A stretch of 64,000 bases of DNA from NCBI RefSeq assembly GCF_040499845.1, contig NZ_CP159342.1, positions 2,356,001-2,420,000 on the forward strand, read 5' to 3'. This DNA is from Micromonospora sp. CCTCC AA 2012012. Lineage in GTDB: Bacteria > Actinomycetota > Actinomycetes > Mycobacteriales > Micromonosporaceae. Under the pieces are notes generated by a model. That model ran no database searches and was not told the DNA's origin. It saw nothing but the letters and a program-made list of their open reading frames with translations. The position numbers and the translations under genes were made by a program. This document shows positions 33,052-41,790 of the stretch, piece by piece (the stretch's first letter is position 1; each line of letters opens with the position of its first letter).

Positions 33052-34937
33052 GCGACCACCCCCACCGGCACCCGGGCCTCGTCGGCCGCGGGCGGCGCAC
33101 CGAGGTGCGCGCCGCTGTGCGCGGTCTTCACCCAGTCGGTACGCCCGGTCAGGTGCCGCAGCAGCGCCCACACCCCGGCCACCGAGAGCACCACCTGGTA
33201 CGGGTAGCCGCCGAGCACCACGCCGAGGTGGTCGCGCAGCCGGACCCGCTGGCCGAAGGTGCGTCCGAACTGGTGCAGCATCAGCACGTCGAGGGCGATG
33301 GTGAGCAGGCTGATCCCGAGCGGGACGCTGGCCAGCAGCGCGACCACCACCGGCGACTTGTGCGCCAGCGCGAGGGCCAGCGCCACCGGGGCGAGGACGA
33401 CGGAGAAGGCCTGGAAGAACTGGAAGCCGAGCACGTAGACGGCGAGGACCTTCTGCCAGGGCCGGGGCAGCGCCAGCCACTCCCGCTCGGTGAAGACCTG
33501 GATGAAGCCCTGCATCCAGCGCACCCGCTGGCGGACCAGGCCGCGCAGCGTGTCGGGAGTCTCCTCCCGGGTCACCAGTTCGTCGACGTAGACGACGTCG
33601 ACGTCGTAGCCGAGCACCGAGGCCACCATGCCGATCTTGCAGTCCTCGGTGAGGCAGTCCTCGTCCCAGTACGCCCCGTAACGGCGGCGCAGCGCGTCGA
33701 GGAACTCGCGCCGGAAGAAGACGGTGTTGCCGCCGAGCGGCATCACCTTCGTGACGGCCTGGAGCTTCAGCCGGGACTGGAACCACTTGTAGTACTCCAG
33801 CACGTTGGCCGCCCGCCACCAGCCGGAGGCGTTGGCGCGCAGCCACCGGCGCAGCCGGGGCAGCCGCCCGGCGGGCAGCGGCTGCGTACGCGGGTCGGCG
33901 CTGAAGTTCATCAGCTGCACCCCGCACTGCACGATGCCCGCCCCGGTGCGGCGGAACCGGTAGTCGACCATGCGCAGCAGGTCCGGGTGGAACAGGTCCT
34001 CGGCGTCGGCGATGCCGATCCACTCGTAGTGGACACCCAACCGGTCCAGTTCGCGGACCGCGGCGTTCAGGCCGATCGGCTTGTTGTGCACCTCGGTGTC
34101 CTCCGGGTAGGCCGCGACGAGCACCCGGCCCGGATAGCGGGCGGCCTTGGCGTGCGCGATGGCCGCCGTCCCCGGGTCGTCCGGGTGGTCGATGATCGGC
34201 ACCACCCAGTAGTCCGGGTGGTCGAGGTTGGCCAGCCGTTCCAGGGTGTGACCGGCGACGGCCTCCTCGTGCCGCATCGGCACCAGGATCACGCCGGGCA
34301 GTTGCGGGGCGTCCGGCTCGCCGTACCGGTCCGGGTCGTTGTGCTCCGGCAGCCACCACTTGTAGAGCTGGAACGCCAGGGTGGTGATCGCGACGGCCAG
34401 CATGAAGAGCGACACCGTGGTCAGGAAGACGTCGAGGAAGAGCACAGCCGACACGGTCAGGGCGGCCAGGGCGGCGGCCAGCCGACCGATCCGCCACCCG
34501 GCCGGGGTGGGCCGCCGGTGGGTGCCCCGCCGCCGTGGCGGGTCGGGGCGGTGCGCGAAGGACCAGAAGCGGTCCGAGCAGTAGTTGATCGCCGTCCCGG
34601 CCACGACCAGCGCCCAGTAGGCGACCGAGGCGCCGACCACCGGCACGAGCAGCGGGAACGCGACGAGGCTCAGCAGGGCGCTGCCGCCCCGCGCGGTCTG
34701 GAACCGCCACCAACGGCCGGCCGCTCGTCCGGTGCCGCGTCCCCAGGTCAGCCGGTCGTGGGCGACGAAGCTGAGCTGGAGGGTGACGACCAGTTGCACC
34801 GCGTTCGCGAGCGCGGGGCTGGCGCCGGCCGCGATCAGCGCCACCAGCAGGGCGTGGCCGATCACCGCCACGGCACCGCCGACGGTCAGGAAGATCCAGG
34901 TTTCGCGCTGCCGGAGCAGCTTGAGGACGGGACGCAC
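33048..34937 (-). CDS. GtrA-GT2 fusion, cellulose-synthase-like glycosyltransferase
   Basis: 629 aa, GTG 34937 with GAGAGG upstream. Residues 10-130 are a GtrA-like four-helix domain (NYCSDRFWSF). A helix pair follows, then a GT-A domain with DDPG-type start, ADAEDLFHPD, TEDCK and QRVRWMQG. The last two are the TED and QxxRW motifs of processive beta-glycan synthases. Four more helices close the protein. GtrA proteins are proposed to flip polyprenyl-linked sugars. The fusion would couple precursor flipping and polymerisation. It heads the unit with the GT39-like protein and the GH6 lipoprotein. Confidence 0.85.
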   Translation of the reverse strand: MRPVLKLLRQRETWIFLTVGGAVAVIGHALLVALIAAGASPALANAVQLVVTLQLSFVAHDRLTWGRGTGRAAGRWWRFQTARGGSALLSLVAFPLLVPVVGASVAYWALVVAGTAINYCSDRFWSFAHRPDPPRRRGTHRRPTPAGWRIGRLAAALAALTVSAVLFLDVFLTTVSLFMLAVAITTLAFQLYKWWLPEHNDPDRYGEPDAPQLPGVILVPMRHEEAVAGHTLERLANLDHPDYWVVPIIDHPDDPGTAAIAHAKAARYPGRVLVAAYPEDTEVHNKPIGLNAAVRELDRLGVHYEWIGIADAEDLFHPDLLRMVDYRFRRTGAGIVQCGVQLMNFSADPRTQPLPAGRLPRLRRWLRANASGWWRAANVLEYYKWFQSRLKLQAVTKVMPLGGNTVFFRREFLDALRRRYGAYWDEDCLTEDCKIGMVASVLGYDVDVVYVDELVTREETPDTLRGLVRQRVRWMQGFIQVFTEREWLALPRPWQKVLAVYVLGFQFFQAFSVVLAPVALALALAHKSPVVVALLASVPLGISLLTIALDVLMLHQFGRTFGQRVRLRDHLGVVLGGYPYQVVLSVAGVWALLRHLTGRTDWVKTAHSGAHLGAPPAADEARVPVGVVA

Positions 34938-35134
34938 ACGGGCCTCTCGATCGGCGTCGGGGGTTCACGCCGATGGCCGGCGAACGGCCGTCACGGCGAC
35001 GCGTCCACCGGTCGGGGCGGGAGCCGGGACGCGGCACGGCCCGGTTCGGGCCCCGCCAGCCGGTGCGGACGCAGGCCCCTCCTACCCGTGTTGAGCTGCG
35101 GAAACCGTGACGTGCCCAGCGCCACAGCGCCGGG

Positions 35135-35554
35135 TCAGCGGATCCGGCGCAGCCAGCGCCGCTGCCACGGTGTCTCCACCGCGCGCGGGTGGTGGTGCTC
35201 ACGCACCCAGGCGAGCGCCCGCTCGGGCGGCAGCCCGTCGAGGACGGCGAGGGCAGCCAGCGCCGTGCCGGTCCGGCCGATGCCGCCCCGGCAGGCCACC
35301 TCCACCCGCTCCCCGGCGTACGCCCGGCGCCGCGCCTCGCGCAGCGCGTCCCAGGCGTCGGCGGGGTCCAGGGGAACGAGGAAGTCGGGCCAGCGGACCC
35401 GGCGGTGCGGCCAGGCCGGGATCGGGCCGGGGGCGAGCAGCAGGGCGAAGTCGGCGGGCGACACGGTGGCGGCGATCCGGCGTCCCCGCACCACGGCGCC
35501 GCCGGGCAGCACCACCAGCCCGGTCCGGTCCGTCCACGCCGTCGCCGTGCTCAT
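35135..35554 (-). CDS. Dual-specificity/tyrosine phosphatase-like protein
   Basis: 139 aa from ATG 35554. The P-loop CRGGIGRTGT (Cys-x5-Arg-Thr) is intact, placed two-thirds along, with an upstream Asp-rich DPADAW that could hold the general acid. No signal peptide. Small cysteine phosphatases of this kind dephosphorylate tyrosine or other phospho-substrates. It lies among polysaccharide genes that include a tyrosine kinase, so it may act in that circuit (inference). Confidence 0.78.
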   Translation of the reverse strand: MSTATAWTDRTGLVVLPGGAVVRGRRIAATVSPADFALLLAPGPIPAWPHRRVRWPDFLVPLDPADAWDALREARRRAYAGERVEVACRGGIGRTGTALAALAVLDGLPPERALAWVREHHHPRAVETPWQRRWLRRIR

Positions 35555-35582
35555 CCGCTCATTGTGCCCGGTCGTACGCACG

Positions 35583-35622
35583 CGCGGGTGCCCGCCGGAC
35601 GAGAGTCCGACGGGCACCCGCG
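35583..35622. terminator. Long terminator hairpin
   Basis: CGCGGGTGCCCG and its complement, with a second inner stem CGGAC/GTCCG around GAGA and one mismatch between them. It lies downstream of the LPVTG gene stop and before the phosphatase start (same strand). Confidence 0.75.
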
Positions 35623-35655
35623 GTGGTCCGGGCCGGGCCCGGTGCGCCGCTCAGG

Positions 35656-36315
35656 TCAGCGCGCACCGATGCCGAAGCGGCTCCGGCGACGCCACGCCAG
35701 CGACAGCAGCACCAGGACGGCGCCCGCCCCGACGAGGCCGCCACCGAGCTTCATCGGCGTGCTGAGGCTGGACCCGGTGACGGGCAGACCCCCGTGGTGC
35801 GGCGGGCGCGGCGGGTGGGTCGGCCGGACCGGCAGGACGGTGCCGGTGACGCTGGCGGTCAGGCCGGTCACCTCGTCCCGCGCGGTGAAGGTGTACCGCC
35901 CGGGCCGGTTCGGCCGGTAGGTGACGGTGAAGTTGCCGCTGGCGTCGACCCGCACCGTGAAGTGCAGCGGCGCCGGCTGCGGCTGCTCGAACGCCACCGC
36001 CGCGATGGCGACGTTGCTGCCGTCGCTGAGCCGGGCCGTCCCGGGAGCGGGTGCGGCGACGGGCAGCGCGGTGATGGACACGTCGATGGTCGCCGTGGTG
36101 TTGGGCGTGAAGCCGCTGCCGCGCAGCACGAAGCTCTGGCCCAGGGTGATGGTCGGGTCGTCGAGCGTCAGGACGGGCGGCTGGGGCACGTACACCGGTG
36201 GCTGGGGCGTGCCGACCGTCGGTGAGGGCTGCGGCTGGGCCGCGCTCGCCGCGGTCGGCACGGCCACAGCGGCCAGGCCGACCGTGAGCGCCATGATGAT
36301 GCGGGATAGCCGCAT
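35656..36315 (-). CDS. LPxTG-type wall-anchored Ig-like protein
   Basis: 219 aa. Signal peptide about 1-26, a Pro-rich region, then one Ig-like beta domain (LTLDDPTITLGQSFVLRGSGF to FTARDEVTGLTASVTG, about 48-155). The C-terminal sorting signal is LPVTG, a hydrophobic helix and RRRSRFG. A sortase should link it to peptidoglycan. The preceding gene's TAG stop is the first part of its ribosome site (TAGGAGG), so both are likely co-translated. Surface adhesion or polymer attachment is possible. Confidence 0.87.
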   Translation of the reverse strand: MRLSRIIMALTVGLAAVAVPTAASAAQPQPSPTVGTPQPPVYVPQPPVLTLDDPTITLGQSFVLRGSGFTPNTTATIDVSITALPVAAPAPGTARLSDGSNVAIAAVAFEQPQPAPLHFTVRVDASGNFTVTYRPNRPGRYTFTARDEVTGLTASVTGTVLPVRPTHPPRPPHHGGLPVTGSSLSTPMKLGGGLVGAGAVLVLLSLAWRRRSRFGIGAR

Positions 36316-36327
36316 GGTGAGTTCCTC

Positions 36328-38112
36328 CTACTGGTCACAGCTTGGTGCGGAAACAACTTGGGTGGTCCATGGGGTGACGGTGGGGGTGAGCACCAGGTCG
36401 GCGGTGCCGGCGCTGGTTCGCCCGGTCACCAGGGTGAAATCGAGGGTCCGGGTCGCCCCGGGTCGGACGTCGACGGTCGCGAGGGTGACCTGGCGGCGAC
36501 GGTCGGTCCCGCCGCCCATCGCCGTCGTCTTCCCGTCGAGCCGGCCGCCGAGCACCGCCCCGCCGGTCGGGCTGTACACCGTCACGAAGGTGCGGGCGGT
36601 GTACGGTTCGCCGGCGAGGGCGAGGCCGGTGACCGATTCGGTCAGGCCCGAACGCGGTGCGGTGGAGTGCACGGTCACCCGCAGCCGCAGCTCCCGGCGC
36701 CCCTCGGCCTGACAGTCACCGACCGTCAGGCTCGCCGAGAACCTCAGGTAGTAGCCGAGCTTCGCGCCGGTGCCGTCGTTGAGGAACACGCCGACCGTCG
36801 GCACGGTGTCCTTCTCGGGGAGCGTCCCGGTCAACCGGCTGTCGCCGAGGATGTCCTGCTCTCCCTGATGGGCACTCCAGAACAATATCCGACGTTCCGC
36901 CACAGAACGGTTAAAAGCCCCTAAAAGAACCCGCGCGTCCACCCGTTTGGTGAGGAAGGCGTCGAAGACGGCAGAGGCAGCGGAGGCGAAGTAGCCGTCC
37001 TGGGCGGACTGGTCCAGGTCCCGGTAGGCATCGCTGAGCAGGGTGCGGACCACCGTCTCGGCGGTCAACGGCGCACCACCCGCGACGGGCACCGGTCCGG
37101 TCGCCCTGAGCAGGTACGACAGCACCACCGGATCCACCGCCAGCACCCCGTCCGCGGCGACGCCGGTCCGCCGCCGGACCATCTCCCGGTAGAGGGCGGC
37201 GGCCGTCGGGAACTGCGGGCCGAGGTTGACGTCGGCGGGATACATGCCGGGCAGGTCCGTCCAGAGCCGCCGGAGCTCCGGCTCGACCCGCAACGGCGGG
37301 TCGGCCCGGTGCAACGAGGCGCTGCTGCCCTGCTCACCGAGGCTGACCCGGCCGTTCTCGGCGCGGATCACCGCATAGGCACCGAACATGCCGCCGGTCG
37401 CGCGCAGCTCGGCGGGATTCTGCGACACCAGCAGGTAGCGCCGGGGTCCGTCGGCGCCGAGCAGCGGCGGCATCACCCGGGCGGCCTGGGCGGCGGCACC
37501 GGTCAGGTCGGCGAGCCGGTCGATCTCCGCGCGCAGGGCGGAGAGCGCGTCGCGGATCTGGGCGACGAGGTTCCCGGTGGGCACCGCCGCCAACCTGCTC
37601 CGCGTGTCGCGTACGGCGCGGTCGGCCCCGGCGAGTTCGCCGGAGGCGGTACGCAGCCGGCCCAGGTCGAGCCGCCCCTGCCGGGGCACCAGGGTGGACA
37701 GGTCGACCCGCAGGAGGGCCGGGAACGCCTGCCGCGACAGGTCGTCGATGGCGCTGGCGATCAGGTGCACGGTCGCCAGGTCGTCACCGGCGTACGGGGT
37801 CCGCTGGCCGAGCCACCAGCCCGGGTCGGTGGTCGCGTCCCGGGCGGAGCGGGCCTGCTCCTGCAGCGCCGCCAGGGTCCGCTGGGCCCGGGCGGTGTCA
37901 CCTCCGACGACGTCGGCGCTGAGCTGCTGGGCCAGGCCGGCCGCGTTGAGCAGGTGGGCCCGGGCCTGCCAGCCGCGGAACGCGACCCAGCCGCCGCCGA
38001 GCAGCAGCAGCGAGACGACGACCAGGCCGGACAGCAGCGCACGGCGAACCCGCACTCTGCTGCGGCGCCGCGACCGCCTCCGTCGACGTCGCGACTCACC
38101 GCTCTCGGTCAC
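36328..38112 (-). CDS. DUF4012 membrane-anchored protein
   Basis: 594 aa from GTG 38112, chosen for the GAGTGAGGAG ribosome site; an ATG at 38151 has none. A very Arg-rich start (RRRRRRSRRRSRVRVRR) precedes one hydrophobic helix (about 28-48), and the rest is extracytoplasmic. Family landmarks: YLLVSQNPAELRATGGMFG and LFWSAHQGEQD. DUF4012 proteins occur in actinomycete exopolysaccharide loci; their function is not established, though some relate to LytR-CpsA-Psr-like wall attachment. Twelve bases before the LPVTG gene. Confidence 0.85.
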   Translation of the reverse strand: MTESGESRRRRRRSRRRSRVRVRRALLSGLVVVSLLLLGGGWVAFRGWQARAHLLNAAGLAQQLSADVVGGDTARAQRTLAALQEQARSARDATTDPGWWLGQRTPYAGDDLATVHLIASAIDDLSRQAFPALLRVDLSTLVPRQGRLDLGRLRTASGELAGADRAVRDTRSRLAAVPTGNLVAQIRDALSALRAEIDRLADLTGAAAQAARVMPPLLGADGPRRYLLVSQNPAELRATGGMFGAYAVIRAENGRVSLGEQGSSASLHRADPPLRVEPELRRLWTDLPGMYPADVNLGPQFPTAAALYREMVRRRTGVAADGVLAVDPVVLSYLLRATGPVPVAGGAPLTAETVVRTLLSDAYRDLDQSAQDGYFASAASAVFDAFLTKRVDARVLLGAFNRSVAERRILFWSAHQGEQDILGDSRLTGTLPEKDTVPTVGVFLNDGTGAKLGYYLRFSASLTVGDCQAEGRRELRLRVTVHSTAPRSGLTESVTGLALAGEPYTARTFVTVYSPTGGAVLGGRLDGKTTAMGGGTDRRRQVTLATVDVRPGATRTLDFTLVTGRTSAGTADLVLTPTVTPWTTQVVSAPSCDQ

Positions 38113-38213
38113 CGCACTCCTCACTCCGGAAAAACGGACAAAAATGCCCATTGACCGTTTTCTAGCATGAAATCTCGACCAGATGCGTCGTTTCACGTTA
38201 TTCAGGCGTGGAA
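38113..38213 (-). promoter_or_regulatory. AT-richer promoter segment before the DUF4012 gene
   Basis: 101-base gap with local A/T richness unusual for the window (TTTCATGCTAGAAAACGG on the minus strand). Probably a promoter for the DUF4012-LPVTG pair, though read-through from the glycosyltransferase gene is also possible. Confidence 0.4.
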
Positions 38214-39467
38214 TCACTTTTGCGAACTCCGCGCCACCGGTCCCCCGGTCCGGGCGGCGCCGGCCGCGACCTCGTAGAGCATCTGTTCGATCTGGTCGAC
38301 GCCGGCCCGCAGGGACATCTCCCGCAGGTAGGCGTCGCGCCCCCGCTGTCCCATCTCCGCCCGGGCCGCCGCCGGGATCGCCGAGGCCAGCCACAGCCGA
38401 TCGGCCAACGCGGCCCAGTCCTCCGGAGGGCAGGACAGCCCGGCCCGGGCGCGCTCGACCAGCGCCACCGTGTCACCGGCGGCGGACGCGACCACCGGCG
38501 AGGCGCAGGCCAGGGCGGCCTGGAGCTTGCCGGGCACCGTGCCCCGCAGCTCCGGCAGGTCCCGGAGCATCACCAGCTGATAGTCGGCCGCCGCGTAGAG
38601 CTGCGGCATGTCGGCCGGCGACCGCCGTTCCACGAAGCGCACGTTCTCCGCCCGCAGCTCGGCGGCGAGCCCCCGCACCCGCCGCTCCTGCGCGCCCGAG
38701 CCGACCAGCACGAGGTCCAGTCGGTCCTCCAGCGCCGCCGCCGCGCGGACCGCGGTCTCCAGCCCCTGCCGCATCCCGATCGTCCCGGCGTGCATCACCA
38801 CGCACCGGCCGTCCCGGCGGACCAGCCGGCGGGCGGCGGCACCCGGCCGCGCCGGGTGGAAGATCCGCTCGTCGGTCCAGTTCAGCACCACCCGCACCCG
38901 GCGCGGGTCGGCGCCGCCGTCGACCACCAGCCCGCGCATCGACGGTGCGCTGACCGCGATGCCGTCGACCTCCCGGTAGAGCCGGCGCAGGGTCGCGCCC
39001 AGCCGGCCCGACCAGCCGCGCGGATCGCCGTCGCCGACCGCGCTCTCCTCCGACCAGACGTCCTGCACGTGCAGCACCGTCGGCACCCGACCGAGCAGCC
39101 GCAGCAGGCCCGCACTGGCGAAGGTGAGCGGCGGCAGCTGGAAGACGTACAGCGCGTCGACGTCGCGCAGATAGCGGCGGCCGGCCAGCGCCACGCTGCC
39201 GGCGAAGGAGAGCCAGCTCGCCATCCGGGCACCGGTCGAGCCGTCACCTCCCGCGTAGCGGGGCACCCGGCGGACGGTCAGCCGCTCGCTGCGCGTCTGG
39301 TGTCGCCAGCGCTGCCGCCAACCCGGATAGACCTGGCCGCCCGGATAGTCCGGGAAGCCGGTGAGGACGCGTACCTCGTGGCCCCGGGCGGCCAGCTCCT
39401 CGGCCAGGCTGCCGGGGATGAAGGCCGGCTCCGGCGGGAAGTGGTAGGAGAGAATCCCGATCTTCAT
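38214..39467 (-). CDS. GT4 glycosyltransferase (WcaI/colanic-acid type)
   Basis: 417 aa from ATG 39467. GT-B fold: N-terminal MKIGILSYHFPPEP, central VLHVQDVWSEESA, and a C-terminal nucleotide-sugar site with MHAGTIGMRQGLETAV and the region KLQAALACASPVVAS, where the usual Glu-x7-Glu pattern is imperfect. It transfers a hexose from a nucleotide sugar to a growing lipid-linked glycan in the cytoplasm. It diverges from the low-Mr phosphatase gene, 144 bases apart. Confidence 0.87.
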   Translation of the reverse strand: MKIGILSYHFPPEPAFIPGSLAEELAARGHEVRVLTGFPDYPGGQVYPGWRQRWRHQTRSERLTVRRVPRYAGGDGSTGARMASWLSFAGSVALAGRRYLRDVDALYVFQLPPLTFASAGLLRLLGRVPTVLHVQDVWSEESAVGDGDPRGWSGRLGATLRRLYREVDGIAVSAPSMRGLVVDGGADPRRVRVVLNWTDERIFHPARPGAAARRLVRRDGRCVVMHAGTIGMRQGLETAVRAAAALEDRLDLVLVGSGAQERRVRGLAAELRAENVRFVERRSPADMPQLYAAADYQLVMLRDLPELRGTVPGKLQAALACASPVVASAAGDTVALVERARAGLSCPPEDWAALADRLWLASAIPAAARAEMGQRGRDAYLREMSLRAGVDQIEQMLYEVAAGAARTGGPVARSSQK

Positions 39468-39611
39468 GACCGGCCTCCCGGCGCGGCATGCGGCCGGCCG
39501 GGCCCGGCCGCCCCGTACGATGCCGGCACCCCCTCCGCGTCCGGCCGCGACCGCCGGCATGCCGCCGCCACGGGCGTCCGTCCCGCGGTCGCGCCGACGA
39601 GAGGGATCCAG

Positions 39612-40166
39612 ATGGACGCCGGGGTGCTCTTCGTGTGCCACGCCAACATGTGCCGGTCGCCGATGGCCGAGTTCATCGCCCGCCGGCTCCTCGCCGACCA
39701 TTCGGTCCCCGTGGCCAGCGCCGGCACCAACGCGCTCGACGGTCGGCCGATGCACCCGTACGCGGCGGAGGTGGCGGCCGGGACGGGCGCCGACCCGACC
39801 GGCTTCCGCACCCGCGAGCTGCGGCCGGAGCACCTGACCGGCGCGACCCTGGTGCTCACCGCGACCCGGCGGCAGCGGTCGCACTGCACGGCGTTGGCCC
39901 CGACCGTGCTGCACCGGACCTTCACCGTGCGCCAGTTCGGCCGGCTCGCCGCGGCGGCCGAGGCCCCGAAGGACCACGACGGCGCCGTGCTGCGCGCCGC
40001 GGTCGAGGCGGCGGCCCGGGCCCGGGGGCGGCTGCAACCCGCCCCCGGGGAGGCGGACGACCTGCGCGACCCGATCGGCGGTTCGCCGGCGGACTTCCGG
40101 CGCTGCGCCGAGGAGATCGAGCGGTCGATCGGAGCCCTGGTCGCGCTCATCGCGGCAGCCGGCTGA
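39612..40166 (+). CDS. Low-molecular-weight protein-tyrosine phosphatase
   Basis: 184 aa from ATG 39612 (GAGAGGG upstream). P-loop VCHANMCRSP (Cys-x5-Arg-Ser) near the N-terminus and an acid-loop DPIGGS near residue 153, where DP is the general acid. This is the Wzb/Etp family that dephosphorylates BY-kinases. Its 3' end overlaps the convergent BY-kinase gene by 20 bases, an unusual arrangement for such a pair. Confidence 0.87.
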   Translation: MDAGVLFVCHANMCRSPMAEFIARRLLADHSVPVASAGTNALDGRPMHPYAAEVAAGTGADPTGFRTRELRPEHLTGATLVLTATRRQRSHCTALAPTVLHRTFTVRQFGRLAAAAEAPKDHDGAVLRAAVEAAARARGRLQPAPGEADDLRDPIGGSPADFRRCAEEIERSIGALVALIAAAG

Positions 40167-41604
40167 GTTCCCGGGTCCGGTCGTCGCCGTCGTTCGCGGC
40201 GGCGCCGTGCCGGGCCGCACGGGCCCGATCGGCGGGTACGGCGGCCGGCGCCGCCGGCACCGTGACGCGGTAGCTCTCGTACTGGTAGGCGTCCGCCTTC
40301 GGCACCTTGGCCATGTTCAGCACGCAGCCGAGCAGCCGCACCGAGACCGAGTGCAGCGACCGGGCCGCCGCGGCCACCTGGCTGCGCGAGGTACGACCCT
40401 GCTGGGTGACCAGGAGCGCACCGTCGGCCTGCACGGCGACCACCACCCCGTCGGTGACGGCCAGCAGCGGCGCGGTGTCGATGATGACGATGTCCGCGGA
40501 CTCCCGCAGGGCGAGCAGCAGGTCCGCCATGGCCTTGGAGCCCAGCAGCTCGCTCGGGTTGGGCGGGGCCGCGCCGCTGGGCAGCACCAGCAGGGACTTG
40601 TCCCCCCACCGCTGCACCACGTCACCGACCTGGACGTCGCCGACCAGCACGTCGGTGAGGCCGACGCCACCGTCGAGGCCGAGGTATTCGGCGACCTTGG
40701 GACGGCGCAGGTCGGCGTCGATGAGCAGCACCCGCCAGCCCGCCTCGGCCAGCGCGATGGCCACGTTGCAGGAGAGCGTCGTCTTCCCCTCGCCCTGCAG
40801 GGCGCTGGTGACGGCGATGACCCGGGCCGGCTCGTGCACGTCCACGAAGCGCAGGTTGGTGCGCAGCTTGCGGACCGCCTCGGCGCGTACCGAGTTGGCC
40901 GCCTCGCCGACGATGAGCGGGGCGGACCGGGCGCCGGACTCGAAGGGGATCTCGCCGAGCAGCGGACTGCCGGTGACCCGTTGCAGGGCGGCGGCGTCGC
41001 GCATCCGGACGTCGGCCAGCCCGCGCAGCACCGCCAGGGCCATGCCGAGCAGCAGGCCGAGCAGGCCACCGACGACGAGGTTCCGCGCCGGCTGCGGGGA
41101 CACCGGGCTGGAGCTGACCCTGGGTCCGCTGACCACCTCCAGCTTGATCGGCGCGGACTTGGCGTCCGGCGGGGTCTCCACCTTCTGCACGAGTTCCACG
41201 AACTTCGCCGAGAGCGTCTCGGTGGTCTTCAGTGCCCGGTTCTGGTCGGTGTCGGTGAACGTCGCCCGCAGCAGGACCGTGCCGGCCTCGGTGGAGGTGC
41301 TGACCCGGCCCTGGACCTGGTCGGCGGTGAGGCCGAGCGGGCTCTCGGCCACCACGCTCTGCGCCAGCCGATCGCTGGTCAGCAGGTCGGCGTAGGACTT
41401 CACCCGCTGCTGGAGGAAGAGGCCGCCCTGGTAGGCGTCGGTGACGCCCTGGCTGGGGGTGGTCACGAAGAAGGTCACCGAGGCGACGTAGCGGGGTGGC
41501 GTGCGCACCGTGACGAGCGCCGCCGTACCGAGCCCGGCCATGAGGGTGATCAGCACGATCCACCAGTGGCGGCGGATCAGGCGTAGGTAGCCGCGAACAT
41601 CCAT
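40147..41604 (-). CDS. Wzz-type chain-length regulator fused to BY-kinase
   Basis: 485 aa from ATG 41604, five bases after GGGGG; a GTG at 41607 is the alternative. N-terminal Wzz domain between helices at about 14-35 and 178-196. Kinase: Walker A GEGKTT, Walker A' LLIDADLRRPKV and Walker B IVIIDTAPL. The C-terminal tyrosine cluster is short (DAYQYESYR). Such proteins control export and length of capsule or exopolysaccharide through phosphorylation cycles. The cognate phosphatase is encoded convergently. Confidence 0.9.
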   Translation of the reverse strand: MDVRGYLRLIRRHWWIVLITLMAGLGTAALVTVRTPPRYVASVTFFVTTPSQGVTDAYQGGLFLQQRVKSYADLLTSDRLAQSVVAESPLGLTADQVQGRVSTSTEAGTVLLRATFTDTDQNRALKTTETLSAKFVELVQKVETPPDAKSAPIKLEVVSGPRVSSSPVSPQPARNLVVGGLLGLLLGMALAVLRGLADVRMRDAAALQRVTGSPLLGEIPFESGARSAPLIVGEAANSVRAEAVRKLRTNLRFVDVHEPARVIAVTSALQGEGKTTLSCNVAIALAEAGWRVLLIDADLRRPKVAEYLGLDGGVGLTDVLVGDVQVGDVVQRWGDKSLLVLPSGAAPPNPSELLGSKAMADLLLALRESADIVIIDTAPLLAVTDGVVVAVQADGALLVTQQGRTSRSQVAAAARSLHSVSVRLLGCVLNMAKVPKADAYQYESYRVTVPAAPAAVPADRARAARHGAAANDGDDRTRELSRLPR

Positions 41605-41790
41605 CACATCCCCCGTCCCGCCAGGTCAGCTAGCCGGTGAAACTGCACGAAATCCCCCTATGGGCACAAACGACGTGTAAGTATCTAAACCGCTCAAACA
41701 TCGCGGGGAGCGACTCACAGAATGTAGACCATCCAAACTGTGCATACAGTGCCAATCCTCCCATTACCGGATCGGATGCAGGGGACAACC
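41605..41790. promoter_or_regulatory. Divergent promoter region of the polysaccharide genes
   Basis: 186 bases, distinctly AT-richer than the rest of the window, between the BY-kinase and epimerase/dehydratase starts. It should hold both promoters. No convincing -35/-10 pair or strong palindrome was found. Confidence 0.5.

Noticed and set aside
38151..38394. Longer start for the DUF4012 protein
   Set aside because: No ribosome site at the ATG at 38151, and the upstream part is a shadow of the GT4 gene end; the GTG at 38112 has GAGTGAGGAG.
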